Shown here one piece after another: positions 7,642-17,071 of a DNA stretch of 46,749 nucleotides. Position numbers and translations under genes: made by a program. The notes beneath the pieces are model-generated. The model saw only the letters and a list, made by a program, of their open reading frames with translations. It searched no databases and was not told the DNA's origin. The stretch is from the NCBI GenBank assembly GCA_009777235.1, contig WRMH01000020.1, positions 1 to 46,749 of the forward strand. The letters are read 5' to 3'. The stretch is from Oscillospiraceae bacterium. Its GTDB lineage: Bacteria > Bacillota > Clostridia > Oscillospirales > Oscillospiraceae. Each line of letters begins with the position of its first letter. The stretch's first letter is position 1.

Positions 7642-9932
7642 ACATTTTCCTCATTTAATATTTCGTCCATCCATGCCTGAATATCCGCGTCTGTGACGCC
7701 CGGCATAGAACCCATTAGCCGCGTCTGGCGAAACACAAATTCCGGCACGCAGCGTATATGCTCATAATTTGAACCGTCCGCCAAAGCCTCTTCGTTGATG
7801 TTCGCGTGCTGCGGGAATTTTTTGGCGATATAGCTTAAAAATTCACCGCCCCGCTCCATGCGGCGTATATCGCGCACGGTCGTATTCGGGTTTGCCCGCT
7901 GCGGGGCTTTGACCGTAGATTTGACATATACCTCGCCGCAGAGAGCTATGTCGCGCGAGCTGCGCCCAACCATGATGATATAGTCCTCGCTCAAAACATG
8001 AAAGTCCGCAATCTGTGTGTTGTAGTAAGAAAACGCGGATTTATCGAGCGTAAACTCCACCGCTTTTGATTCGCCGGGAGCTAATGAAATTTTCGCAAAG
8101 CCGCGCAGCTCTTTCTCGGCGCGTATCAGCCTGTCGTCTATGTTTTTCTGACCCACATAGAGCTGCACTATTTCCTTGCCCGCGGCATTGCCCGTGTTCT
8201 TTATATTTGCCGTGACGGTGAGCGTCTGCGTGTCGTCTATTTTGGCGGAGCTGAGACGAAGATTGGAATATTCAAACGAAGTGTAGCTCATGCCGTGTCC
8301 AAACGGGAATAGGACTTCCATTTCCTTTTTGTCATAGTAGCGGTAGCCTACAAAAATGCCTTCGCGGTATTGCGTCGTGTCGCGCTCGCCAAAATAATAC
8401 AAATATGAGGGATTGTCGCTGAGTTTGATCGGCAGCGTTTCGGCCAGCTTGCCGCATGGGTTTACGTCTCCGAAAAGTATGTCGCAGGCGGCTCCTCCGC
8501 CCGCCTGTCCTCCGATATAGCCCTCTAAGATACCTTTTACCTCGCCTGCCCAAGGCATTTCGACCGGGGCTCCGTTCGAGAGCACGACAACAACATTCGG
8601 GTTTGCCGAGGCGACGGCCAATATCAATTTGTTCATTCCCTCCGGCATACGCATATGCAGCCTATCGTAGCCTTCGGATTCGTAGTGATGCGGGAGTCCG
8701 ACAAACACCACGCACACATCGGCGGATTTTGCCGCGCTTACAGCCTCTGCCATAAGCTGCTGTGATGGCTCGTCGCAATTTTTTACATCATATCCCTTAG
8801 AGTATGTGACAGCCGCGCAGCCGCGGGCGGCTTCGAGCGCCGAGGTGACGCGAAACGCGTTGACCGCGGAGCTTCCGCTGCCTTGATATCTCGGTTTTTC
8901 CGCCATTTCACCGATAATCGCGACCTTTGCGGTTTTTGAAAGCGGCAGTATGTTATCTTCATTTTTGAGCAGCACCATTGATTCGGAAGCGATTTTACGG
9001 GCAATCGCGTCATGCGCGTCAACGTCAAATGTCCTTGTCTCTTCGTCGCCCGTCCGGCTTTTGTCACCCTTATATTTTGATATTACCGTCAAAATGCGCT
9101 CCGCCGCGAGGTTCAGAACGGCCTCATCAAGCTCTCCCGCGCGTACCGCCCGCACGATAAGCTCATCATTGCTCGGCACGGCTGCGCCCGGCATCTCAAG
9201 GTCCATGCCCGCCTTTAGGCCAAGCACGCGGTCATTTACCGCGCCCCAGTCGCTGATAACGATTCCCTCAAAGCCCCACTCATCGCGCAGTATTTCCGTA
9301 AGCAGTCTGCGGTTTTCCGACGCGTATTCCCCGTTTAGCCTGTTATATGAGCACATTACGGTCGCCGGCTTCGCCTTTGTGATCGCTTTTTTAAACGCGG
9401 GCAGGTATATCTCGCGCAACGTCCTCTCGTCAATAACCGAGTCGCTCGACCAACGGCGAGTTTCCTGATTGTTTGCGGCAAAATGCTTTATGCTTGTGCC
9501 CACTCCCTTGCCTTGCACCCCGTCAATAAATGACGCTGCCATCTCTCCTGCCAGATACGGGTCTTCGGAAAAATACTCAAAATTGCGTCCGCACAGCGGC
9601 GAGCGTTTGATGTTCACACCCGGTCCGAGTACGATCCGCACATTTTCGGACAATGCCTCCTGCCCTATCGCCGCTCCGAGTTCGTATAAAAGCTCCCTGT
9701 CAAATGAGCACGCGCTGAGCACAGCCGGGGGGAAGCATGTCGCTTCTTTGCTCGGCCTATGCCCGGTGGATGGTCCCGACGCCACTTTACGCAAACCGTG
9801 AGGCCCGTCCGTCATCATTATTTTTGGTATATCCAAACGTTCTACAGGCTTTGTTTCCCAAAAATTCAGGCCGGAACACAGCATTGCTTTTTCCTCGAGC
9901 GTCATTTCCCCTATGAGCTTTTTAATATCCAT
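7638..9932 (-). CDS. Glycoside hydrolase family 3, probable beta-glucosidase
   Basis: 764 residues from ATG 9932; AGGAG lies ten bases before it. A TTG three codons upstream overlaps the ribosome site and is rejected. There is no signal peptide, so it is cytoplasmic. The domains are an N-terminal TIM barrel with KHFAANNQETRR and the nucleophile Asp in VISDWGAV (D228), then the alpha/beta sandwich with the acid/base Glu in ESEGYDR (about 418-424), then a C-terminal fibronectin-III-like domain (about 555-660). No PA14 insert is present. It hydrolyses terminal beta-glucosides; related sugars are possible. It is the first gene of a two-gene operon with the GH2 beta-mannosidase, which suggests intracellular breakdown of imported beta-linked oligosaccharides. 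Confidence 0.92.
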   Translation of the reverse strand: MDIKKLIGEMTLEEKAMLCSGLNFWETKPVERLDIPKIMMTDGPHGLRKVASGPSTGHRPSKEATCFPPAVLSACSFDRELLYELGAAIGQEALSENVRIVLGPGVNIKRSPLCGRNFEYFSEDPYLAGEMAASFIDGVQGKGVGTSIKHFAANNQETRRWSSDSVIDERTLREIYLPAFKKAITKAKPATVMCSYNRLNGEYASENRRLLTEILRDEWGFEGIVISDWGAVNDRVLGLKAGMDLEMPGAAVPSNDELIVRAVRAGELDEAVLNLAAERILTVISKYKGDKSRTGDEETRTFDVDAHDAIARKIASESMVLLKNEDNILPLSKTAKVAIIGEMAEKPRYQGSGSSAVNAFRVTSALEAARGCAAVTYSKGYDVKNCDEPSQQLMAEAVSAAKSADVCVVFVGLPHHYESEGYDRLHMRMPEGMNKLILAVASANPNVVVVLSNGAPVEMPWAGEVKGILEGYIGGQAGGGAACDILFGDVNPCGKLAETLPIKLSDNPSYLYYFGERDTTQYREGIFVGYRYYDKKEMEVLFPFGHGMSYTSFEYSNLRLSSAKIDDTQTLTVTANIKNTGNAAGKEIVQLYVGQKNIDDRLIRAEKELRGFAKISLAPGESKAVEFTLDKSAFSYYNTQIADFHVLSEDYIIMVGRSSRDIALCGEVYVKSTVKAPQRANPNTTVRDIRRMERGGEFLSYIAKKFPQHANINEEALADGSNYEHIRCVPEFVFRQTRLMGSMPGVTDADIQAWMDEILNEENV

Positions 9933-9988
9933 TACTTTCAATCTCCTGTTATGTTATTGTATTTAGAAAAATCCCGATTGTAATATTG

Positions 9989-10017
9989 ATTATACCAAAG
10001 CAATAAGAAAGTAACAA
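9989..10017 (-). promoter_or_regulatory. Promoter of the GH3-GH2 operon
   Basis: On the minus strand TTGTTA (10017-10012), 17-bp spacer, TATAAT (9994-9989). The leader of about 50 nt ends in AACAGGAG before ATG 9932. No clear operator is seen beside it. Confidence 0.7.
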
Positions 10018-10097
10018 TGATTTGTGACGAATACGATATTCTTTTGCATTTATAGAGAATTTGCGGTAATATGTAACTTACCGCATTAAAGAGACCT

Positions 10098-10133
10098 GTC
10101 TGCCGACAGGCAGACGGTTGACTACGGTTGACT
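10098..10133. repeat. Small hairpin and TTGACT direct repeats upstream of the NIF3-like gene
   Basis: GTCTGCC, loop GACA, GGCAGAC at 10098-10115 is followed by two copies of CGGTTGACT (from 10115 and 10125). The TTGACT hexamers could serve as -35 boxes, but no good -10 follows before the start codon. Confidence 0.4.
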
Positions 10134-10173
10134 GTTGATTTATGAACTTGTTAAAAACTATGGAGGATTTGAA

Positions 10174-10992
10174 ATGACTACGCAGCAATTGATGGATATT
10201 GCCTTAAAAACGGCAAAACTTTCCGAAATGCCCGCCGACTGCGGCATAATCGTAGAGGGCGCGGACATAAAAAGGGTGCTCATGGGGGTAGATATGGACA
10301 CGGCAGAGCTTCTTTTGGCTGATAAGCTCGCTTTTGACTGCGTTGTGAGCCATCATCCGAGAAACACCAACAACGAAATACTTGATTTGCTAAACACGCA
10401 CATTCGTAAGCTCGAAGCTCTTGGCGTGCCCCGAAACAAGAGCCAAAAGCTGCTTGAAGAGCGCAAAACCGAGCTCGGCTACAGAAATCATTCATCAAAC
10501 TCAAGGCGCACGGAAAGCGCGGCAAAGCTGATGAATATGCCGTTTATGTGCATACACACGCCCGCAGATATTATCGGAGAGCGAATCGTTCAAGAATTTT
10601 GTGATGAAAAATTCGGCGGCAAGCCCGAGACCACGGTAAAAGATGTTATTGAGGCGCTCGCGCAAATCGGCGAATATAAGGATTCCGTGCGAAAGCCCGT
10701 TATCCGAGTCGGCAGCGGAGACAGCTTCGCGGGGCGCATCTATGTTTTAATGTCTGGGCTAACAGGGCCGGGTCCGAAGATTTTAAAAGAGTATTTCGAG
10801 GCCGGCGTAGGCACTCTCGTACTCATGCATATCCCCGAAAAAGACGCTAAAGAAATCAAAGAGCAAAGCATCGGCAATGTTATCGTCGCCGGGCATATGT
10901 CGAGCGATTCTCTCGGCCTTAACAAAATCGCCGCCGAGTGGGCGAAAAAAGGCGTCGAGACTACCATGATGAGCGGCATTGTCAGCGCGTAA
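10174..10992 (+). CDS. NIF3-like (DUF34) family protein, divergent
   Basis: 272 residues from ATG 10174, chosen because GGAGG sits eight bases before it; an upstream in-frame TTG (10135) has no ribosome site. The N-terminal half (ADIKRVLMGVDMDTAELLLA, then FDCVVSHHPRN) and the C-terminal half (VLMHIPEKD, then NVIVAGHMSSDSLGLNKIA) match the two halves of the NIF3 fold. They carry the His residues expected for a dinuclear metal site (SHHP and AGHMSSD). The middle (residues about 90-190) is longer and less conserved than in YbgI/YqfO. The family is found in all domains of life and its reaction is unsettled, with GTP cyclohydrolase I-like activity proposed for some members. It is a single-gene unit closed by a strong terminator. 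Confidence 0.75.
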   Translation: MTTQQLMDIALKTAKLSEMPADCGIIVEGADIKRVLMGVDMDTAELLLADKLAFDCVVSHHPRNTNNEILDLLNTHIRKLEALGVPRNKSQKLLEERKTELGYRNHSSNSRRTESAAKLMNMPFMCIHTPADIIGERIVQEFCDEKFGGKPETTVKDVIEALAQIGEYKDSVRKPVIRVGSGDSFAGRIYVLMSGLTGPGPKILKEYFEAGVGTLVLMHIPEKDAKEIKEQSIGNVIVAGHMSSDSLGLNKIAAEWAKKGVETTMMSGIVSA

Positions 10993-11013
10993 GTTATTTT
11001 AATATATCCTCAT

Positions 11014-11050
11014 AACTCGCCGCACTTTTACAGTGTGGCGAGTTTTTTTT
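11014..11050 (+). terminator. Rho-independent terminator after the NIF3-like gene
   Basis: ACTCGCCGCAC and GTGTGGCGAGT form an 11-bp stem with one mismatch, followed by a run of T. Confidence 0.9.
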
Positions 11051-11061
11051 TGCTTACAGCA

Positions 11062-11192
11062 AGACCCTTGCGCTCGAAAGGTTGCTTTTTATCCCTACGC
11101 TCAGACAAGAGGCGCATCCATGCGCCTAACTCGCGCGCTCCGCGTCCATGCTCCGCTGACGGGACAAAAATGCAACCTTCCTCACCGGGTCT
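11062..11192. repeat. Dispersed palindromic element, family B, copy 1
   Basis: 131 bp, closely matching 36351-36491. Ends: AGACCC...AAAGGTTGC at the left and GCAACCTT...GGGTCT at the right, so the whole unit can fold into a long hairpin. An inner stem GGCGCAT-CC-ATGCGCC and a core CGCTCCGCGTCCATGCTCCGC follow. The core is also found, with one change, in family A. No coding capacity. Confidence 0.85.
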
Positions 11193-11228
11193 GGGTAATA
11201 ACTTTTTGCCCCTCACCCCTCAAATTTT

Positions 11229-11270
11229 ACCCTATAGGGTGTATCGGCAAATTTTTTATACGTCTAAAAT
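11229..11270 (+). promoter_or_regulatory. Activator-type promoter of the large adhesin gene (ACCCTATAGGGT box, site 1)
   Basis: Palindrome ACCCTATAGGGT at 11229-11240, continued by GTGTA, and a -10 box TAAAAT at 11265-11270. The distance from palindrome start to -10 is 36 bases, the same as at 21595 and 23861. No -35 consensus exists where it should be. The palindrome centre is at about -42.5 from the predicted start, the class II activator position. Confidence 0.75.
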
Positions 11271-11274
11271 ACAT

Positions 11275-11306
11275 ACATGAGCATTGGGTGAAAACCAATC
11301 TCATGT
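11275..11306 (+). promoter_or_regulatory. 5'-end stem-loop of the adhesin mRNA
   Basis: ACATGAGCATTGG pairs with CCAATCTCATGT (one bulged C), loop GTGAAAA. It begins at the predicted transcription start of site 1 and could protect the 5' end of the roughly 110-nt leader. Confidence 0.6.
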
Positions 11307-11384
11307 AAAAATCAACTGCCAGATAATTATACATTATGAATTATGAATTTATAGATTAGAAATTGTAAACCAGGAGACAAAATT

Positions 11385-14300
11385 ATGAAAACAATGATGA
11401 AAAGACCGAGTGTTTTCAATAAAGCACTATCCGTCATTCTTGTCATCGCCATAATACTCACAGCGCTTTCGCTCAGAATCGGCAAAACTTTGGCCAACCC
11501 GGCGGACGGCGCGGAAATCATCTCTTTTGAGCAGTCCGGCGTTGTTTTTGAAAAAACAGTCGAGCTTGCCACAGTTTGGGAAGATTTGGAGCTGCCGACG
11601 GAGCTGCGCGCGATTTTTGGCGCGGAAAGCAACGAGCCGGAGGAGAACGAACCTGATGGCCACGAGGCGGAGAGCGGCGAGCCGGAGGAGAATGAGCCTG
11701 ACGGCAACGAGGCGGAGAGCGGCGAGCCGGAGGAGACAGGACCTGACGGTAACGAGACAGAGAGCGGCGAGCCCGAGGAGAATGAGCCTGATATCCACGA
11801 GGCGGAGAGCGGCGAGCCCGAGGAGAATGAGCCGGAGGAAACAGAACCTGAAAAAGCTCAGACATTTGTCTTGAGTGTTCCCGTGACATGGGAGGGGCAG
11901 TATAACGGCGACGAGCCGGGAGTATACGTGCTCACTGCCAAAATCGAAGGCTACAGCTATAGCGGCGAGTTGCCGATTGCGATTATCACCGTGTCTGACA
12001 CAAGCCCTATCATGCAAAGCCCGCAAAGAAGCCCGCCGGGCACAGGCGTCACAGCAGACTATATAATTGACATAGGCGGCGGCAAGCAAGGGCAATCCCC
12101 ATACCCCGGCTATACAATATCAAACAGGGTTCTGGACTTTACCCAAGACGCAAGCGGCTTCGCTTATGAAATAATTCAGACAGCGGACACCGCGGGCTTT
12201 TGGACCTTCAATGTCCGCAATAATACGTCACTTACAATAATCCTCAGCGGACTCGGAAGCGGACACAAGATACCCGACATCTATTTTCATCTGCACGACA
12301 ACGCGGAAGTAAAGCTGTTTTTGTCGGGTGAAAACACAATAGGCAACGGATATTTCACCGTAAGAGAAAACACGAAGCTCACCATAGACAGCGCCCATTC
12401 TCCCGGAACAAAAAGCGAATCGGGCTCACTTACTATAACGAGCGACAGTTCCGGCTATGCGGCCATCGGAGGCCCAAGCGGTGCAAGCAGCGGTCTTATC
12501 ACAATAAACGGCGGTACGACGAACGCGATAAAGAAAATGCCGAGTCCCACCAGCACCGGCAAAGGCGCGGCAATCGGCGGAGGAGAAAGCGGCTCGGGTC
12601 ATGTCATAATAAACGGAGGCAAGGTTACAGCGACCATTCTAAACTCCGCAACCAGTAATAGATACGAAGCCGCCCTCATCGGCGGAGGAGGCTCCGGTCA
12701 TGGATATGTAACTATAAACGGCGGGACTGTGATCGCAAACGGTCATCCCACCAGCAATGGCGCGGCCATAGGCGGAGGCACGAGCGGCACGGGTAATGTT
12801 TTCATACACGGCGGGACTGTGATCGCGACTATTCCGAGCGGCGGTAATCCAAACGGCGGCACCACAGGCAACGGCGCTGCCATCGGAGGAGGTAGAGGAA
12901 GCGGCAGCGCTACAAGCGGTATCGGAAACGTAACTATCACGGGCGGGCATGTTATCGCAACAGGCAGAAACGGCGCCGCTATCGGAGGAGGTTTGCGCTC
13001 ATCAAACGCCACAATCAATATATCGGGCGGAATTATCGAGGCAACCACCACCCACGGAGAGGGCGCTGCCATCGGAGGCGGAGGCGGCGGAGTCGGGACA
13101 GACAAAGGCGTTATCGGCGGAAATCTCAGTATCACCATCAGCGGCGGAGTGCTCACTTTAAACGCCGAAGACGGAGCTGCCATAGGTCACGGCGGTTATG
13201 AAAGAGCAAGCGTATCCTCTCATGACGCGAAAACCAGCGGAACTTTGACCATTACAGGAGGGAAAATAACCGCAATAGTCAGACAAGGCAACGGCATAGG
13301 CACGGGCTGGGACAATAAACTTGTTCCCGAACTGCGAATTGATAAGGCCGCGGATATATTGGTATTCGGAAAAGAACGCACAGCCTACGCGGGTATTTAC
13401 GCGGGAGACAATAACGCGCAATACTTTGACGGTAAAAACCACGGCAGCGGGTACTATGTCAACTTGAATTTCCCACTCGCCGGCTCACCGATTGCGGCGG
13501 GCACTGTGTTTCTCGTCTATCTGAGAGACACGACGTCAAACCCGGTAAGAACTATAACCGCTCCTGTGGGTATCGGTATGCTCAGCTTCACTACAGGTGC
13601 CTCTAACCCTCAAGATTTCGATATATACATCAAAACCCCTGCGGGTGTACAGCAGCTCTCCCATCCGAGCAATCCCCGCCCAAATCCGCTCCCCAAACCC
13701 GAAAATGTGGTCTATAACGACACGCGTATCTATTCTGTAAACCGGACGTTTGACTATCATGAAAGCGAGCATGTACACGACACTTATTTTCGGTCTTTGC
13801 CTGTGAGGGTCGGCACGGGAGGAGGAACCGCTTACTATACGGTGGATGAAAAATACGTCAATCCGGCTGGCGAGTCCATTGGACTCGGCGACAGTTCCGC
13901 GCTCGTCGCGGCCGGCGGCACGTACAGCAAGACTGTGCTGCCCGAGCCCGCGGGCTATGCTTACAAAGGATATATCTGGGATATAAAGCCCACCGGAAAT
14001 GAACATATCAAGGGGGGGCTTCCTACAGATGAACCGATCTCGAGTGACAGGTTGATATATTTCGTCTACGATGTGTATGCGGAGGTAAATTTGACGGTCA
14101 GCAAGGAGGTTTCAGGCAGCTTTGCCGATAAATTAAAAGACTTTACATTCACAATTTACTTTACCGACAGCGACGATGCAAAGCTGCCGTCAGGCAAGAG
14201 CTTTAGCTATGACGGCGGTATGATCCCCGATTCGGGAGCAAAAGCGGCTCTTGGCGGTACTTTGACTCTGGGGCAAGGCGGATCGGATACGTTCACGCTA

Positions 14301-14633
14301 AAACACGGACAGACGATTACAATAAAAGACGTTCCCTCCGATGTTAAAATAAAAATCCTCGAGACAAAGAGCCTCGGCTACACGATGTCGTATACGGACA
14401 GCGCAAAGCCGGGCGGCTCGTATAAAAGCGATATGGAGTTTGACTTCGTGGGTATAAATGCGCGCAGATTTGATTTTCTAAACGCGGGTGATGAAATCGT
14501 TCCGACGGGCATTAGAGGCGATGGCCTGTCATTGATCTTGTTTTCATTGGCCGCCGCCGGACTTGTCCTCGCCGGCCTGATGGCGGCGGGATATGTCAAA
14601 AGAAGGTGCTCAAGAGGTTGCCTCAATCAATAA
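11385..14633 (+). CDS. Large wall-anchored adhesin with isopeptide pilin-type domain
   Basis: 1082 residues; ribosome site CAGGAGAC eight bases before ATG. The signal peptide is residues 1-36 (ending KTLA). Residues 45-210 look like a bacterial Ig-like domain (TVWEDLELPTELRAIF ... VPVTWEGQYNGDEPGVYVL) with four acidic 15-residue repeats inserted into it. Residues about 215-650 are Gly/Ser/Thr-rich beta-helix-like repeats built on INGG(K/T)V-A--G-AAIGGG. Residues about 905-1037 form a DUF7601/Spy0128-like domain (LTVSKEVSG ... IKILET ... FDFLNAG) with Lys, Glu and Asn placed for an internal isopeptide bond. The C-terminus is IVPTGI, a membrane segment and KRR, a sorting signal of PTG type instead of LPXTG. 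It is likely a surface adhesin or pilus tip. It is transcribed alone from an ACCCTATAGGGT-box promoter, apart from the pilus operon. Confidence 0.85.
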   Translation: MKTMMKRPSVFNKALSVILVIAIILTALSLRIGKTLANPADGAEIISFEQSGVVFEKTVELATVWEDLELPTELRAIFGAESNEPEENEPDGHEAESGEPEENEPDGNEAESGEPEETGPDGNETESGEPEENEPDIHEAESGEPEENEPEETEPEKAQTFVLSVPVTWEGQYNGDEPGVYVLTAKIEGYSYSGELPIAIITVSDTSPIMQSPQRSPPGTGVTADYIIDIGGGKQGQSPYPGYTISNRVLDFTQDASGFAYEIIQTADTAGFWTFNVRNNTSLTIILSGLGSGHKIPDIYFHLHDNAEVKLFLSGENTIGNGYFTVRENTKLTIDSAHSPGTKSESGSLTITSDSSGYAAIGGPSGASSGLITINGGTTNAIKKMPSPTSTGKGAAIGGGESGSGHVIINGGKVTATILNSATSNRYEAALIGGGGSGHGYVTINGGTVIANGHPTSNGAAIGGGTSGTGNVFIHGGTVIATIPSGGNPNGGTTGNGAAIGGGRGSGSATSGIGNVTITGGHVIATGRNGAAIGGGLRSSNATINISGGIIEATTTHGEGAAIGGGGGGVGTDKGVIGGNLSITISGGVLTLNAEDGAAIGHGGYERASVSSHDAKTSGTLTITGGKITAIVRQGNGIGTGWDNKLVPELRIDKAADILVFGKERTAYAGIYAGDNNAQYFDGKNHGSGYYVNLNFPLAGSPIAAGTVFLVYLRDTTSNPVRTITAPVGIGMLSFTTGASNPQDFDIYIKTPAGVQQLSHPSNPRPNPLPKPENVVYNDTRIYSVNRTFDYHESEHVHDTYFRSLPVRVGTGGGTAYYTVDEKYVNPAGESIGLGDSSALVAAGGTYSKTVLPEPAGYAYKGYIWDIKPTGNEHIKGGLPTDEPISSDRLIYFVYDVYAEVNLTVSKEVSGSFADKLKDFTFTIYFTDSDDAKLPSGKSFSYDGGMIPDSGAKAALGGTLTLGQGGSDTFTLKHGQTITIKDVPSDVKIKILETKSLGYTMSYTDSAKPGGSYKSDMEFDFVGINARRFDFLNAGDEIVPTGIRGDGLSLILFSLAAAGLVLAGLMAAGYVKRRCSRGCLNQ
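11658..11834 (+). repeat. Acidic 15-residue (45-bp) tandem repeats in the adhesin
   Basis: Four units of GNEAESGEPEENEPD type (residues 92-150), preceded by a partial unit and followed by EETEPE. The last full unit is one residue shorter. They are likely to vary in number between strains. Confidence 0.9.
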
Positions 14634-17017
14634 TCCACAGTCAAGGAGCGGTGTCCCGAAATAGTGACGGAGCTGTCTCCGACTATCGCTTCAAGCTCTT
14701 TGTCCGACAGATTCTTGATTTGCACAGATTTTTGATTTACCGTCACGGCGACAGGACAGTCTTTCCAGAAAATCTTAAATGAGATAGAGCCGATTTCTTT
14801 CGGCATACAGGGCTTAAAGGTCAAAACATCGGCGCCGAGCGCGTTTACCAAGCCCGCGAAACCATGTACGATTATCTGCCACATCCCGCCGATATTCGCA
14901 AAATGAACGCCCTCTGATGCCCGCGGCCTTGCTCCAAAGTCAATATCCATGGAATCCATCCAGTTTTTATAGGCATCCTCCGGCCGGTCAAGCCGCGCGG
15001 AAACGACGGCATTGTGGCATATTGAGTTTGACGAATCGTGAATGGTGAACGGGAAGTAATAGTCAACCGACGCGGCTATCTCTTCTTTGGTAAACGCTTC
15101 TGTGTAAAGCCCCATAAGCGCGACGACGTCAGACTGCTTGAGGCATTTTGAGCGGTAGCGCAGCTCCTGCGGCGCGTAAAAACCAAATAGCTTGGTTTTG
15201 TCTTTCCAAAGACCTTCGATGTCAAGCTCGGTATATGCCGTATCAAAACCGTCGCATTGCCAGATTATATTGCGCTTTGAGTCTTTTGGTATTGTCAGGC
15301 CGTCCGCGATTTCAGCCATAAGCCCGAGTTCTTTTTCGTCAAATTTTATCTTTTTGCAGAGCTTATCAAAAATTTGCGGAGCTTCGTTTTTGCACATTTG
15401 CGCTACGGTTCTTGCGAGCCTGAGATTTTCGCGGACGACAAAGTTTGTGTAAGCGTTATTGTTGGTGATGGGTTTGTATTCATCGGGTCCCATCACGCCG
15501 AGTATATGCCAGCCGCCGCGATGGGGAAGTTTGTTTGCCCGCCCGGTCCAGTAACGCGCCGTTTCGAGAATAATCTCCAAACCGTGATTGAAGAGGAAAT
15601 CTTTATCGAGCGTGTTTAAGTAGTAGTGCCACAGCCCGACGACGACATCCGCCGTAATATGAACCTGATGATCTGCATACTCAAACATCGGGCAAACTTC
15701 ATTGCCATAACGGTCTGTTTGCCACGGGTAGCGCGCGCCTTTATAGTTAAAGGATTTTGCGCTTTTGCGCGCGCCCTCGAGCATATGGTAGCGGTACATG
15801 GGGGTCATTTTGGCAAGCCCGGGCTGAGTGTAGATATAAAACGGCTGGAAGAAAATCTCCATATCCCAGCAAACCGAACCCAAGTACATCTCCGTAGTTG
15901 TGCCTTTGGCGCAGTTTAACGCGTGAAAATCCGTGCTTCTGGCGCGAAACAGATGATAAATGGCCTGTCTGATTGCGCGTTGGCTGTTGTATGGGGATTT
16001 GTCTTGCGCCTTTATTTGAATATCCGAGAAATCCCAGTTTTTTGCCCACCTTGCGATATGCTCTATGTGCAATGTTTCAAACCCGGCTGACGCGGCGGCG
16101 CTTATCTTTTTTATGCCCTCTTCGAGCAGATGTTCTCTGTCAAAATAGACATCAGCGATTTGCGCGGATATTTTGAGTATCTTCACTTCATCACGGTCCT
16201 TTGCGCAATCACCGCTTTGCAGATCAAACACAGTCTCCGAATAAACTTTACGTTCATGGCGCGTCGCCGTATACGTAAAATCATATTTATCGGCGGAGTT
16301 TTTTTCGCCGCATCCCGAAAAGGAGCAATCCATGCGGCTTACGGTCACTATTTTGTCGCCCAAATTTGCCGTGACGTCGCTGTAGATGATATTGCCGAAC
16401 TCTAAGACTCCCACTGTTCGGCTTATGAACTTGTCATGCCCGTTCGTGCGGACATCGTTATCAACATAGCTTTTTACTTTAACCCGCGCCTCCCCGCCGG
16501 ATATGAGGGTTATCTTGAGATGCTGGACACAGATAAATCTATCGTCGGGATTCATAAAGCGTGTAAAGAGCAGTTTTAATTTTTTACCGCGAGCTGTCTC
16601 CCAGACAAAACTGCGGTATAAGGTGGCCGTTTTCATGTTCAGCCAGCGTTTATAGTCCGTGATTTTACAGGTTTCCATGTTCAGTTTTTCGCCGTCTGAG
16701 TAAACTTCAAGACCCAAGTAATACGGAAGATTGACTATTCCTACGTTCCAGTGTGGATGCTTGCCCTGAACACGCTGGATAAATGTTCCCCAACGGCTTT
16801 TTTTGCACGGCACGACCTCGAGCGAAACATTCATTGCCAAGCGTTCATAGCTAATGTTCTGCTCATCGTCATAGAAGCCTTCCTCAAAGCCGGAGCGCGT
16901 GGTCATATAGCCCGTTCCGAGCGCCATAACCGACTCATTATGCCGCACACGCGTCACATCAAAGCTGTCTTCAATGACACACCAGTCAGGATCGATTTTG
17001 AAATTATCACCACTCAT
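14627..17017 (-). CDS. Glycoside hydrolase family 65 disaccharide phosphorylase
   Basis: 796 residues, cytoplasmic, the normal length of the family. The N-terminal beta-sandwich (1-270) is followed by the (alpha/alpha)6 barrel. GSVCWDMEIFFQPF (about 380-393) is the substrate-site signature, and the general acid is E513 in GPDEY, followed by NNNAYTNF. GH65 enzymes phosphorolyse alpha-linked disaccharides (maltose, trehalose, kojibiose, nigerose and others) with inversion to beta-glucose 1-phosphate; the linkage specificity is not readable here. It is the last gene of the sugar operon, 54 bases after pfkB. Its TGA overlaps the TAA of the convergent adhesin gene by seven bases, with no terminator between. 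The beta-phosphoglucomutase that usually accompanies this enzyme is not in the window. Confidence 0.9.
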   Translation of the reverse strand: MSGDNFKIDPDWCVIEDSFDVTRVRHNESVMALGTGYMTTRSGFEEGFYDDEQNISYERLAMNVSLEVVPCKKSRWGTFIQRVQGKHPHWNVGIVNLPYYLGLEVYSDGEKLNMETCKITDYKRWLNMKTATLYRSFVWETARGKKLKLLFTRFMNPDDRFICVQHLKITLISGGEARVKVKSYVDNDVRTNGHDKFISRTVGVLEFGNIIYSDVTANLGDKIVTVSRMDCSFSGCGEKNSADKYDFTYTATRHERKVYSETVFDLQSGDCAKDRDEVKILKISAQIADVYFDREHLLEEGIKKISAAASAGFETLHIEHIARWAKNWDFSDIQIKAQDKSPYNSQRAIRQAIYHLFRARSTDFHALNCAKGTTTEMYLGSVCWDMEIFFQPFYIYTQPGLAKMTPMYRYHMLEGARKSAKSFNYKGARYPWQTDRYGNEVCPMFEYADHQVHITADVVVGLWHYYLNTLDKDFLFNHGLEIILETARYWTGRANKLPHRGGWHILGVMGPDEYKPITNNNAYTNFVVRENLRLARTVAQMCKNEAPQIFDKLCKKIKFDEKELGLMAEIADGLTIPKDSKRNIIWQCDGFDTAYTELDIEGLWKDKTKLFGFYAPQELRYRSKCLKQSDVVALMGLYTEAFTKEEIAASVDYYFPFTIHDSSNSICHNAVVSARLDRPEDAYKNWMDSMDIDFGARPRASEGVHFANIGGMWQIIVHGFAGLVNALGADVLTFKPCMPKEIGSISFKIFWKDCPVAVTVNQKSVQIKNLSDKELEAIVGDSSVTISGHRSLTVDY

Positions 17018-17071
17018 TTTTATTTTCTCATTTCCATAACTCCCGCGAGCCGGTTTACAGTTATTTTGAGG

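Noticed and set aside
8950-9468. 172-codon frame antisense to the GH3 gene
   Set aside because: GC-rich codons give long antisense frames. The opposite strand clearly encodes GH3 with its catalytic motifs.
9930-9941. TTG start three codons upstream for the GH3 gene
   Set aside because: It is one base from the Shine-Dalgarno. The ATG at 9932 has proper spacing.
11658-11834. Regular repeats checked as a possible CRISPR array
   Set aside because: They are in-frame protein repeats with no unique spacers. No cas gene is present.
12743-13183. Pro-rich frame antisense to the adhesin
   Set aside because: It mirrors the Gly-rich beta-helix repeats. No start signals.
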